A stretch of 64,000 nucleotides of DNA, taken from assembly GCA_013400155.1 (NCBI GenBank), contig VXBM01000572.1:187758-251757 (forward strand), in the 5' to 3' direction. Within the stretch, counting starts at the first letter, position 1; the number at the start of each line of letters is the position of its first letter. The stretch comes from Helopsaltes ochotensis. Its lineage: Eukaryota; Chordata; Aves; Passeriformes; Locustellidae. The translations under genes and the position numbers were made by a program. Below are positions 10,801 through 24,152 of this stretch, piece by piece. A model generated the notes under the pieces. That model searched no databases. It was not told the origin of the DNA and saw nothing but the letters and a program-made list of their open reading frames with translations.

Positions 10801-13800
10801 GAACTTTATATATTTTACTTCAAGGGAACAGGTTCCTCATCATGTTTGGAGCCATTTAAGAAAGTGACTGGTATTCTAGGTTCACTCTATGCAACTTGGC
10901 CTTCTCTGGTGGCATTTTGCAGTATGCTGCTCCCCTTCCTTATCTAATGGTCTCACTAGGATTTTGAGGAACTTCACATACTTTGAGGGGACCCACGGTT
11001 TGAAACCATTGCTCAAGCAAGGCTTGAAGGCTGACAGTTTTGTTTAAAGAGTGGGCAGACAGAACTGCGTAATGAGGCACGTGTAACGCCAGCTCTCACT
11101 GCTTGGCAAAACCAGCGTCGTCTGTGAGTGGCAAATTCACCTCACCAGACAGAAGGACAAAAATGAGCTTTTAAACTTTCTAATGGCTAGGGTAAAATCT
11201 CCACAAATTCAGCACTCTGAGTCTTCAAAGTGTCTTTGAACCACATTTATTAGATGGAAAATAGCTCACAATGAATTCTGTGAATTGAGAAATTATAGAG
11301 ATCTTAGGGCTTGAATCATTGGTTATAGGTTAGGACTGGGATTATTTTAACGTTGTCTTAGCTTAGAAAGGTGCTAAGATCTTCATAGATGGAAGTGCAT
11401 GTTTGTATAGTCTAAAACAATCTTGGTAGAGGTCTCTAAGCTTGCCTTTCTTAAAGCTATGAATTAACGTACACAAAATATGGCACTAATGTGATTATTT
11501 TCCTCCCTGTGTTATAATGGAAAGACTTGGTTTGTATGTCAAAGTGCTGTTGAGTTTAAAACTCTCCTACTGGCTCTGTGCATGGGTGTAAGGCTCTCTC
11601 TTGGTAATTAGGTTAGTTGAGATCTAAGAATGCTGTATGTCCAAAAAGGAGTAAAGGGGAAACAGTGGGGAAGGAGTCAGGAAAAATCAGTTTTTTTAAC
11701 TACCTGACTGTAGAGGACTGTAAGTAAAATGTTAGTTACAGCTGTGCACTTCCTCAAGAACTCCAGATTTCTAGTCAATGTTTAGAATACCTTCAAAGTA
11801 ATAAGACACTACCTTCTTATACATGGATCAGATGCCTTCAGCAAATCAGTGGGAGTTGAGAGTGCTCTGCAAATCCAAGTTGTGTCAGGAGGAGCTGGGC
11901 AGTTGGCAGCAGTTGCCAGGTCAGTTAGATGGAGCATCATGGAACCTCAGGAGTTTCTGTTTCTCAGCAGGATTTTCAGCAAGGTGAAATGCATTTGTAG
12001 ATACAGTGGAATTTTTGGAGTGTTCAGCACTGCACAATGTTCAGCCTTGTTTGCTATGTTGAATACTTAATGGCTCTCTGTCCTCCAGACTTCTCAGGGG
12101 GATCTGGTCTGACAAAAGGTCACCACACAGAGTCATAGGAGTTTGGGTTTTTTGTTCGTGGATCAGTTTGAGGAATTGATGCCCATACAAGATCCCTGCT
12201 GGCATTGTAGGTATCGGCTTAATTATGATGCAAACACATGCAGCTTCACTACTTGTAGCTTATAAGTGTTTTTCAAATTTGAGTTCTTTATATGTTTTAC
12301 TTAAATTTGTTGGTGAATAGAGAACAAATTTTTTATTGCATTGAAAGCAGTAATTTAGCATGGAAAAGACTACTGGTGAGGTTTTTGTGAGATGCCCACA
12401 ACTTTGGGTGTTTTATCAGTCCAAAACCATTCATTTTAACTCTGATTCTTGACAAGTAGCTTTTTTTTTTTTAACTCTTTATTTCCTGGGTTCCTTCAGG
12501 GGAAATATAAGGCCTTGCTAATATCAGCTCTTTATTTCTTTAGGGGGGAAGGAGGGAAGAGACGGGAGAAAAGGGTAGTATTGAAGAAAAGTAAGTTTAC
12601 TCTTTCTACACATAGTAAAGAAATCATAAGCACATTTCCTTAGAAAGATACATTAATCATTGTACATAAAGTCCAGAGAGGGAGAAGTTTTACATCACTG
12701 TATACACTGAAATTCAGATTCCTTTGTTTTGAAAGCTTTCCAGTATATTAATATTTGCATGGATGATGACAGCGCGAGCACCGTACTCTGGTGTCACACA
12801 CTGACAAAGAGTGGGGAATCCTTTGACTGCAGTTTAAGCCAGATGCATATGGGCACAAGGTAGTTCTAAGTTCAGAATTTGCAGGTGTCTGCTGCTTTAT
12901 ATGAGTGAATATCCTATTTCCAGATGTAATGCTCAGTTACAGATAGTAATTACTGTCTGTGACTTACTGAACAGGAGCCCTCTTCTTCACCAGGCAACGT
13001 TTAAGCCCTGTTGCTGCAGAGAGCTGGCGAGAGACAGAGAGGCTGAGGGTGAGAGCTCACTGGAGGGTTAGGACTGAAGAATGCTTTGCACCAGAGCAGC
13101 ACTACTTTGTGTGGAAAGATTCAGTCATTTCCATCCAAAGCAATGAAATAAAAAGCTCAGTCAGCCATTTCATCTTGAGATACCCCGCCCTCCAAAACAA
13201 ATATTAAAAAGAAAATGTAGGTTTTGGCCCATGCATATCCCACTGACTTTCACTGATTAAGCTGAGGCTTGTAGTTGGGGTCTAGACAGGCTGTGTTTTG
13301 CAAAATATAAGTACCTTTTTAACATTTCTACAGAGATAGTTATAAGGTTTATGTAATCCCTTTGATATTATATTTAACCCAATAACAGCTTGAAAAGGAG
13401 TCTGTTTAGCTTATCTTCATCCTAGATTCAGTTTTAATATCTAATGTTTAAATGGAGGGGGGATTGATCTTTATTCTTAATGATTCGTGCAGCCTCAAAG
13501 CACAGTGGTTTCTAGTTGTGTGCTGCCTTTCCCACTGGGGGATGCAAACAAAAGAACAATAATTTCAGACTCCTCCTTCAGTTTCCAAGAGAACCTTAGC
13601 TGCTCAGGGATAGCTTTGAATTTTAAAAGCATCTTTCTTCCAAATTATGTATTGATTGCACACAAAATAGCAGTGTTCTAATATGCAATTTAAAACAAAT
13701 GCATGATGGTGCTCATTTGTTTTTAATGCTGTTTTTTCCAGCAGAAAAACAAAAAGAGGATTCTATTCCCATAAACCAGTCTTGCAAAATCCTTACAAAC

Positions 13801-16654
13801 ATTTATTAGTCTAGACACAAAATATTCTCACCCAGCCTCAGCTTGACGATGACACAAAAAAAAAAGCAAGCTAATATTGTCCTTGGCTGTCAAAAAAGAA
13901 AAAGAAGGAAAAAAAAGCTTGCCCCAGGCTAGTGAATCAGTAACATTTTGCAGGGCCTGCTTACAACACATACATCTTATTCCCATGGGGTTTCCAGGCC
14001 TGCCTATTTTCTGTGCTAAACTTGGTCACTCTTATAAACATTCTCTTTATGAGTACCATACCCCAGTTGTATCCTGGGCTCTTCTGATTTGGTTGATCTG
14101 ATAATGATACCAGACGTGTTCACCTTACCTCTCCTGACCAGTCTTTGTATTTCCTTGTCTCTCCCAGATATCATTTAACTAATGCATTAATTCAAAACCA
14201 GTCCTAATATATGGAACTCAGAATAATGGAAATTGGTGATTTCATCATAGCTTGAATCTGAATGTAGGGAACCCTGATATAAATGATTTCTCCTAATCTT
14301 GAGTTGAATTTGTGCTTTTGATAACTTTCGTAAATGGCAAGTGATTCTCATTGTTTGATATTGTGGTAGTTTGCAGAGGGTTTTTTGTAAAGGGATAAAT
14401 TATATCAGGAATTGTTATTTTATCTCAGCATACACTCAGATTATTAATTTATGCTTCTGTCATTTTCCTAGAAAACAGTGAATTATGCGTATCTTGTTTT
14501 TTAGTTAATGATGAGTTCCTGTTTTCCAAAATTTATGTCTAACTACATTTGACTGGAAATTAAAATTTAACTTACAAGGCACCTAAAAGGCATAACATGT
14601 CTGTATTATTAAACTGCTGTAAATATGTAGCATATCTAAGAGTACATTTATTCAAACATGACTTTTTCTAAAACCTACTGATTTGTGAGACAAATTATGA
14701 TACTTTTTTGTATTTGATACTTTTTTGTAATTATGATACTCCCTAGAGTAAATTTATTGTTTCTGTGAGGACGTATCTATGCCTGTTAAGATTTTAGCCC
14801 TGGCAGAGTTTATCCTTAAGCCTGAATTGGAGATCTTACACAGAAAAAAAAAAAGCCGTCCTGCTTTTTAAAGTCTGAGGCAGGAACTTCTGTCATTCAG
14901 GAAGTAATTTCTACCTTCACTCAGTGCAGGTGTCTACAAAGAATTTCTGTGTATAAGGTTAATTGTTAACTGCCAATAATTCAGTGTTTTCACTGAGAAT
15001 TTCCAACTTAGTTAAGTAAAAAAGTAATGACATGAACTAAAACTGAACTAAAACTATCTGTTATAATACTGATTTTTTTTAAAGTCCTTTTATTCCATTA
15101 ATAAAAACTTAGCTGTTTACAATTAGAACAGAATTTCCGGCAGTAATTGGTGCTTTTAATGATTATGTCTGGTTTAATGTCAGTAAATAAGATAGGTGTT
15201 TCTCCTATGAGGGAATGTGTTCAGTGTGGTCTTGAAATATTAATGTAAATTAGCAAAATCTTTCTGTAGGTTTAAAACCTACAGTCTAAATAATAGGTGG
15301 TTTAAACATAATACTGATTCTTCTCTTCCTTCCCCTCCCAGCTGTCATGCTGATTTGTGCTGTGTAATGTTTTTTAGGCTTTTCTGTTACCTCTTACATG
15401 TGTTTTTATAAACATTTACAGTATTCCTTTAAAAATTTTACTGCTCATTCTCATTTAAATCAGTGAGAGTATGATTTTGACCCTAGGATATTAATGCAGC
15501 TTTAAGCTACCTATATTTTTTAAAACAGAACTAATCCATTTTTCTTACGGTGTTTAAATCTAATGCAAAAAAAAAAAAAAAAGAAAGAAAATAGCAGTTC
15601 CACAGCTATTAAAGTACAGTGTTTTAGTTAACTCCATATTTTCCACTTAAATCATGTTATGCTTATTCTCCACCATTATACTTGAGAGACAGAAAGTGAA
15701 AGAAGGCAGTTTGTTAGTTTGTTTTTGGTGATATGCTCTCTTACTTCCCTGCCAGGACTGAACATCGGAGGTTTGTGTTTCTCCTGCAGGAGTGACTCAC
15801 ATGACAGGCAGCTCCAGCAGAGCAGGGCAAAAGGTGCAGCCTCCAGCTTTCCTCAGACAGTGGCTCCCAAACTGGGGGTTGTTCTCTGCAGGGCTCTAAG
15901 CAGTAATGAGAGGGGTCACGTGTCTGGCACAGAGTAAATCACAGAGGCCAGGTTCACAGTCAAAGTTTAGGGCATTAGCCTGAGAAACAGTGGAACAGGG
16001 AACCAGCTTGGTGAAAGACTTGTTGATGCTTTGCTGCTGCGTTGAGGGCCTTTGTTCAGGTGAGCTGGGAGCAGCGTGGGACTGCTGGGCGCCAGGTCCA
16101 GCAGTGCCTGTGAAGTGGAGCCTGTGAAATGCTGTAACTGCAGACCTCTTGTTCCCTGTGCCATGGCAGAGATGCTTGTTCTTATCTGCTGACTCTTCAG
16201 GACTCTTCATTACCCCATGGTAACTGGAGTACACAGTCATCTCTCAGACTTCTGCACTTAGATTGATCTTTCCAATCCACACGGTGTACTTGAAAGCCTT
16301 CTGTAGTCCTCTGTCTTTTACTTTACTTTGTCACTGGGCTGATAGGCAGCAAACAATGTTTATCCACTCCGTGGATGAATGATGGGGGCATGGGGTGGAG
16401 GGTGAGGGAATTGGTCTTGTCACACATAGAATAAGACATTATCTCCCACAGAAATCAGCAGGAGTATCTGAGGAGTACAGTACAGTACTCAGCAGGGGCG
16501 TGGAGTCACATCACTGTTGCAAATAAAAATGCTTTGCTTTTCACAAAGGTTAACTCGGTACACAGTGGTATTTTACTAGATAATTGAGACCTGCAGAGAG
16601 TGTTTAGGCAGGCAGCTTGGACAATCCTCCTTTTTCTTTGTTATAGGCTCGAAC

Positions 16655-16890
16655 ATCTCAAAATCCTGAGGAGAAACATTAGAGTAGAAGGGACTTTTGA
16701 AGATTGTCTAGCTCAGCCTCTTGCTCAAAGCAAAGTTATCTGTGATAGTGGATAGGGTTGTTCAGGGTCTTACCAAGTTTTGAAAACTTGCAAGAATGGA
16801 AATTCCCAAGCAGACTTTTACAAACTCTCCAGACAACTGGTTACAATTCCTTGCTGGTGCTGAAGTGCTGTTGCTCCACCATCACTATGC
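16655..16890 (-). mobile_element. Old CR1-like fragment
   Basis: A very diverged copy of the CR1 3' region in reverse orientation. Recognisable pieces are AGTAGAAGGGACTTTTGAAG, GTCTAGCTCAGCCTCTTGC and a later block resembling the usual GGATGGAGATTCCACAACC. Its boundaries are approximate. Confidence 0.55.
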
Positions 16891-18484
16891 CCCTAAAGTC
16901 ATCTGTGGCAGACACAGAATATGTTGGTGTTGCAAGGAAAGACAGGACTGAGTGACCTTGATAATCTCACCCTGGTCCTGGCAGTAATTTAGTGCTGCAC
17001 TGAGAATACTTGTACTTAGACCAAGTACTCTGAATACAGAGAGAGGAACTTACCCCTCTCAAAAATGTTGTATTTTGACTTGTGAATATGCTGTTCCATA
17101 ACCACCATTGTTTGGATCAGGTCAGAGGATAGCATTATGGAGAACTTCTGTAAGATCAGCTGTACTTTCAAGCATGAACATAAAATTCTCCTGCATTTTT
17201 CCTCAATGTAAGAGTCTGCCAGTAGGGACTAGGTAAATTCTTTGTTCTGTCTGTTCTTCTGTGATTCAGTTTACAATTGTAAAGCTGTTACATGACACTG
17301 GAAACATCCTGGAGCACCTTAAAATCACCTTATAAAGTACCAGATCTGAAGTAAATATTTTTGCATCCAAAGTGGAGATGCAAGTCATGTGCCATTGAAA
17401 ATAAAGGACTTTTTATGCACTCTGCACACCTTGGCCTTCTCACAAAGTGGAAGCAGACTTGCAAGGCTAGGGGAGGCTTTAAGGAGGACATGGGGTGGGA
17501 AGCAAGCAGGTGTGAGGTGTGTCCAAGGCACACAGGAAGGGTTCTGAGCAAGCACATTTGAGCAAAAGTGCATAGTGGACTAAGTGGTAGAGGAGATTCT
17601 AAAGAGCTGTTCAAGCCTTGAAAATGTGCCTTATGGTCTTCACCTTGACATGGGATTAGATAGGTCCATGCAGTAGAACTGATCTTTTATGCTTTTCAAT
17701 TTGCAGTCCAATCCCTGCCTTTTCCTCATTCACAGAACACTGGTTCATACAAACACTATGTTTATACATTTGTTTCAAGTATTTTGGGATCCTTTACAAA
17801 TTATTTAAATGATGAGTCTATGTTCTAGTGTATGCAAGTCTGTCTGCATGTCTGGAGCATGTAGCAGTATTTATATAGTGTCACCTGGTCAGTTCACTCC
17901 AAATCCCTGTTTCCAGTTTCTTATGATAGTTGAAATGAGAATTTCTCATATTGTTTCTGTCTTGAGGCTGCATTTATTCTCTGTTCATTGAGTTTTGGGG
18001 GAACATTAGCTGGTTCAAGAGTAAAATTAACAGAGTGGAAAGGGAAGCAAGGAGAGGAAGAGAGGCAATCTCCGTGTAAAAGCCTTACTATCTTTCTTTT
18101 TCTGAGCAGCTCTGTGCCTCAGGGATTTGACATAGGAACTTGAAATTTGGCAAGGATCTGGCCTTGAGGTCTGAGAAATGCATTCCACTATTAAAAAAAG
18201 AGGCAGAATTATGAGTCATAATGTACCTTTTTGTATCCACAGTAGAATTCGCAGGATGTTTTATCACCTGCTCTTGATCATGCTTTTATGCCTGCCGTGC
18301 ACATCTGCAGACTGCTTTAAACCACCTGTGTTCAATGGATTCTCTTTGTCTGTCTGGGTTCTTGTACTGTCATGCATCAGAGTTGTCCTTAACCTGTTGC
18401 TGCTCCTTGGGCTTCTGCAAATGCCCTGGCCTAGCAGAAGGTATAAAATCATTGGGAGCTGTAAGCCTTGAGACCCAGCCCTAC

Positions 18485-18860
18485 TTCTCAAGTGTAAAGT
18501 GCTACTAATGCTCTTGTTTGCAGTTGATAAGTACCATTTTGAATGGTGACAGCCAAATATTGATGAAAGCAGAAAGCAGCCAATGTGAAATCTGGTTTCG
18601 GGTGTGACGAAGGCTCGTATGGTTTATCGGAATCAGTGGAGGAGGGGGAGAGGAGAGCAAGACAATCTGTGCTGGGCTGTGTCACCTCAAATTGTGGGGG
18701 TTCCTGCTCAGCACCAGCGGTGACTCGGGAATGAGTTGGGCTGTCTAGCGAGGAGACCATCTGTAGGGACTGCAGCTTGGGTGTCTGGAGAGACACAGAG
18801 GTGTCGGGGGACACGAACTCCAGGAAGTCGAAGGAAGGTCTTGTACTTGCAGCAGTGGAC
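18485..18860 (-). other. Unexplained CpG-rich open frame, possible lost exon or gene fragment
   Basis: On the minus strand a frame opens just after a TAG that could serve as an acceptor (TTTTCCCAGCCCCTAG). It runs for about 120 codons to a stop near 18488. The product begins STAASTRPSFDFLEFVSP and is rich in S, T and P, with little low-complexity sequence until a hydrophobic tail. The block is richer in GC and CpG than its AT-rich surroundings. I do not recognise the protein. It could be an exon of an unannotated gene, a decayed retrocopy or a chance frame in a small CpG island. Confidence 0.25.
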
Positions 18861-21800
18861 TAGGGGCTGGGAAAATTAATGTCTTTAGAAATTTTTCATC
18901 TGGAAGAAAAAAAAGAAAACGCATAATGAAGTTGAAAGGAGCATTTTGTGAAGTCATATGTGTGCCAGATTGTTTCATTTTAAAGAAGGAAATCCTATAA
19001 CAATAAAACCTTTTGTTTTAGTGTTTTAAGGAAAAACTTTTTTGATAAACAGTTTTTAAAATTAATAATTTCTTACTGTTCTACTTTTTCTAAAGCCAAC
19101 ATGAAACATTTGGTGGGTTGAATTAAATGTTTATTCATACAAACATTAAAATTTCTCTTTATATCAGTAATTTATTTTTTCCTCTCTGTTTTGTATGTAA
19201 CAGCACGGCAATTAACACAAAATAGAGCTGTAACTATACAAAGGAAAAAAAGTCCCTGACTGCTGCTGTTTTACTGAATATGATAAGCATTTACACAGGT
19301 CTGATACTCACTTCCAAAAATAGTCATGCAGAGATATCTGACATTAAAAGTACTGACTGCTCACAGTTTGAACTGGACACTTCAGAGTCAGTAAAATTAA
19401 GGTCTGCCTATGTGAGTGTAGCTGCCAAGGTGTCTGTACCACACAGAAAATACCTGTCTATGACTGAGGAGCAGAGACATACACCATTCATGCTAAAGGT
19501 ACCTCTTGGTCAGTGCACTACTCCTTTTTAAGTACTCGAGATGTTTGGTCATTAGCTTTGTATGAGCAGATACAAAACCTGGTTATGGCTTTCTATATCA
19601 AAAGCAGGGGCACAACTTACTGTGCTCTCTGCAGAGGTACCTGGGGTATATTGTGCAATAGAGAAAGATAATGCAGGTCATTTAGCGGTCGCTTCTGGCA
19701 TGAAATTCTGACATTTACTTTGATGGAGCTGTTTGTTATCCATTAAAACCAGCACTGAGGGGAAGTAACTGAGAAAGTCCAGTCACATGTCCTGTGGCAG
19801 GCTCCCTTCAGCCTCTGCTGGGCTTTGTGTCAGCTTTCCAGTGCTCCATCACGGGTCTGGCTTTGGCACAGCTTGGAGCTCCACGTGGGCGCTACAGTAG
19901 CTTTTGGTACTTGCCTCCCTCATTACCAGTCCTAATGCAGCAAGGACCCTAATTGAGCCTTATCTTAGTAATACATGAGAACTTCTGCTGAAATCAGTTT
20001 ATGTTAGTTTATGTTATATCAGTTACCAGACCTTATTTTAAAAGAGGAATCAAATGTGAACATTGCAGGATTAATGGAGATACGGCTTTATTTTGGAGTC
20101 ATAAGCAGTAAGGCTCTCTGAATGTTGCAGATAATGAACAACTAAAGAAAATGGCACTGCAACAAAGTCCTTCACCCTTCTCATTGAGAGGCAGCACAGA
20201 TCAGCATGTATTAGCCTGCACTGGGCTCTACAGAATAGTTTCTGACATAGATACATGTACTCTGAATAAATGGTAGTAGAAGGAGGCTAAACAAAGGATC
20301 AACAACTGCATATTGCCATGGGTTATAAGAAGGCAGCATTTTCTGTGTGGAGTTGTAGGTAATTTGTAATCTAGGTGGACTTAAAAGTTAGAAGCAGGTT
20401 CTATTGCTTCATCTTCTCCTGAGCCAGTCTGCATATTCTTAAAATCACATTACATGGGGTTGGGGTTTTTTTGGCATGCTTTTCCTGCACACTGGATGGA
20501 AATGTCACACAGCAAGCAGGGAGAAGTCCTTTTCACAAAGCATACACCCTGAACACACAGTGAACATTTTCTGTAAACTGATTTATTTTTCTTGCTGCAT
20601 CAGGCACTCCCATTTGGAGGAGGGAAGGAGGAAGCGAGTAAAAAAATTTTTCTGGAAGCAGGTTCTTTCATGTGTGTCTTCTGTGGTCAACTCTATGTCT
20701 TTTCTTTCACAAACTGTAATCAAATGGGCAGAAGGTTTCTGCCTCCATTTAGAAAATATTCATATAAGCCTTCATCCAAATCTGCTATAAAGATAACTTT
20801 AAATGTTGAATTCCACTTTGGAATTAATCTGTCTTAATAAAATTATTAATTAATTTGGATTGCTAACTCTTTATGTTTCTGAAGCACTGTGTCCTGAGAA
20901 ATTGCCTGCTAAAAGACAAAATATCAGATTCTGGACTTGCTGCTTTATGTTCCTAGAAAAACATCTGTTTTGTGGGCTGATTTGCTAGGAATGTCAATTC
21001 TATGAAAATCTGAGGTGAAATTACAGAAGGGGATTGCAGTGGAAATAATTGAAAGTTTTTCTTCAGCTTCCTTTATTAAAAAATGCTGCTTTTGACATAA
21101 AATAAATACCTGGATTATTGAATTGCAAACTAAATTGCACAATACAATGTCAATATTCACAAGGAGGGATAAAAAGAGAAAATCTTTCACAATATTTTGT
21201 CACATGTTTGACCATAAGGTATATAAGGGACAAGCAATAGCATTCTCTGAACCATTAGTGGTGACCTTCAGGAATTCATGGAATATGAGGGAGATCTCTT
21301 GCCATGAGACAGGCAAGCACAAGACTGGGCAGAAGACTGCCCAGTCCTAACCAAGGGAAATGCTTGAGCAGAGAAGAACACGTAGTGAATCTCAGGTCAG
21401 TTAAAGAGATCTTCATTCCCAGCTCAGTACAGGAAGAACTTACTAAAAAACAGTCAGTAAGAACCTTGAGAATTGTAACAAGGTTCTTAGAAAGGTGGAT
21501 TTGGCAAAACCACACTGTTACTTCATTATTAGAGTCATTGTCCTACTGGTACAGAATGTTGCAGACCTTACTGAAGTTGTGCTATGTGGCAAGGTCCCAC
21601 ACAGTCCTGTAAGCAGAACAGGAGAGGTATTTTAGAGGAAATGAAGATTCTAAGGATGATGCATAATTGGTTGGATAAACTACACAAAAGTGAGTTTTCA
21701 TAATCCCCTGCTACACTGAGAGTACATGTCAAGCAGGGTGCTACATTTGGAATAATCACAGCTCCAGGGGGGAAGGAATGGAGGTTTCTGGAAAGTCTGT

Positions 21801-23911
21801 AGAGGAAAGAAGGCTGAGAAGGATTGCAGGCATGTCATTTTACTGAGATTTTACTGAATGTTGTCATAGCTCTTCATAACCATGAATTAAAGCAGGGTTT
21901 TGACATCATAACATCCTTTTTAAAAAAACATTTTACACAGTGTAGTCAGAGGAGCGCAGATGCAGCTTTCTTTTTCTGAGACCTGTTTGCATCAAAGAAA
22001 CATGTTGCTGTCTTGGTAAACAGAAGAGGGGCATGATAATCTGCCTATGCACCATAAGCAAAACCAAAGCACAGCAGGGATGTGATACAGATTTCATTAA
22101 AAGCCTGCGGGTGCTGCAATTGCCTGTATACCTGTTGGCTTACAGGCACTATGAACACTGCTGGGAACATAAGGAGACTGGAGAAGAACATTTATTGATT
22201 TGTTGAACAGGTTTCCCACTTTATTCCTTATCTCCAACCTTGCCTTCAGCATGCTTCAATACTGCATGTCAGATCAAATGCTTTCACTTGCGCTCTGGGC
22301 CATCCCAGAATGCGACCCTTGGCAGGTGCCTAAGCTCACTCAGACTGCTCTGTTTGTAGATCCTATGTGCTGTGCTAGGGATGAGGCACTGCAGAGTACC
22401 ACAATCACTTCTCCAAACACAACTTCAGTCAGCAAAACTAGCTGTTAACTTGCTTTATAAAATAGGCATTTCTGGCATTTCTGAAATTTTACTCAAAATC
22501 GCAGAAATGTTAGGTAATACCACCCAGCTCTTCCCCCAAAGCATTGCTCAACTTGGTCTTGGCAGTTGTCTTCCCTTTTGTCAAGAGCCCTCCAGCCCCA
22601 CAGAGAAGCAGCAGTCAATAATGTTCTACCTCTTGTCCCTTGGGACACTGAGACAGATGGATCTATTTAGCTTTGCTTCATAGTCCTCTTGGTGCAAGAG
22701 AAATGAAGTGGCCTGCAGTAGGTACTTTGTACATGCGTGAAAATAAATACCTTTTGCACTTCCGTGCTCACTTTTACAGACTGTCACAATTAAGTTGTGG
22801 AAGAAGGATATCTTTCTACTACAGTACCATAAAATAATTGTCATCCTGGAATGATGATTACCCAAGATTTATTGAGCATTTTCAGTGTCTTTAATGCCAT
22901 GTAGCCATATCCTTGGCATACAAAGCAGATCTGCACTTTGGATGTAGTCACAGATGTAGTGCAAAGGGTGACTGTTAAAAACATTTAAGGAGGATGTTTA
23001 TGAAGTAGTAAGGTGACACACAGCTTCAAAAACAAAGCTTATGGAGAAGCACTGGGTGGTAACTGTGGATGAACCCTTGTCTTTTGCCTAAAGAAAAAAT
23101 GTGAAGCTAAGGCTTCTGCTTGGGATAATGGTCTTTAATGCTTTTTCTCTCTCTGTTTCAGTTTACGCAATCAGTCATGTCTTTGTTAATGCATAGAGGC
23201 ATGAAAACAGATTTTAGTTAATTGCCACGTGCTAGCAATCAACTTTTATTGGTTTGGGATTGGTCTTCAATTGGAGAATGACATTTGGGAAGCTAGGAAG
23301 AAAGGATAATTGTCTTTTGTCTGTCAGAGTGCCTCAAAAAGACATTGTTTTGCCTGCTTTCAGGCATGGAAGAAAGACCTTGCACATGATTGTGCTTGTA
23401 TGTATAATGCAGTAGAGAAATAACTCTAAACCTGCCTTTTCTGGGACACTTCACAGCCTCTGACGTGAAAGACATGACAGAGCCAGTAGTGGAGATGTCG
23501 TACTGGGCTCAAGTTAGCGACAGGAAGGACTTGAGCTCACAGAACAGTCGAGAGAAGTTGTAGCTTAGGCAAAGCAGTTCAAGGGCAAGACTGACTTCAG
23601 CACTGTCCCAAGAAAAATGCTTCTGAAGCAAGGGAAACAGGAAGTTACATGTTTCATACCATTCTGTTGTTTAGGTCTGTCACTGTACTGACATGAACTG
23701 AAACAACTTTCAACCTGTAATAAGTGGATTGGATTTTGCCTTTCTTATCTTAGCTTCAACTATCTCTTCTTGGAATGGGTCTGTTGGTTTTAGGGTATGA
23801 ACAGTGGCACACTAAACCCCAAAGGACTGAATTACCTTAAGCCATAATGTGTAGCAAAATGGAAGTTATTATTTAAATTAAACTAATTCCACTGTCTCTT
23901 CTTTACTACAG

Positions 23912-24052
23912 GTGGTGGATGTGGACTTTAAAACAGTGTGTCTCAACATCTCATCCTCAACTATTTTTAATCTGATTGCACTACGAAAGAAAAGCTGCTA
24001 ATGGGATAAATGTTGAGACTTTACAAGAACTGACTTGAAGTACCGAAAGCCA

Positions 24053-24083
<31 letters not shown>

Positions 24084-24152
24084 TATTAATCAAGAAGAGC
24101 TTGAAGCTAAGTCTGTTTATGACCAGTCGTTACCATTTTCAGAGTAACAGTC
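23912..24152 (+). other. ZHX1: ZHX1 5' UTR in the coding exon
   Basis: The acceptor CTTTACTACAG ends at 23911. The 241 nt before the ZHX1 ATG contain upstream ATGs at 23919 (18 codons, stop at 23973), 24001 (ATG GGA TAA), 24010 (7 codons) and 24119. They also hold an ATT microsatellite. The last uORF overlaps the main start. This suggests leaky scanning or reinitiation governs ZHX1 translation. Confidence 0.7.
24052..24088 (+). repeat. (ATT)n microsatellite in ZHX1 5' UTR
   Basis: About twelve ATT units, with one ATT-to-ACT interruption, lie 65-100 nt before the ZHX1 start codon. Length polymorphism would change 5'-UTR length but no coding frame. Confidence 0.95.

Larger units (their letters stand above)
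7801..23911 (+). other. Probable ZHX1 5' intron
   Basis: About 16 kb of mostly AT-rich DNA between the CpG island and the acceptor before the ZHX1 coding exon. It contains one old CR1-like remnant near 16655-16890 and an unexplained CpG-rich minus-strand frame at 18485-18860. A further noncoding ZHX1 exon may be hidden here; a weak donor-like site (CTG|GTAGGT near 8004) is not enough to call one. Confidence 0.5.
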
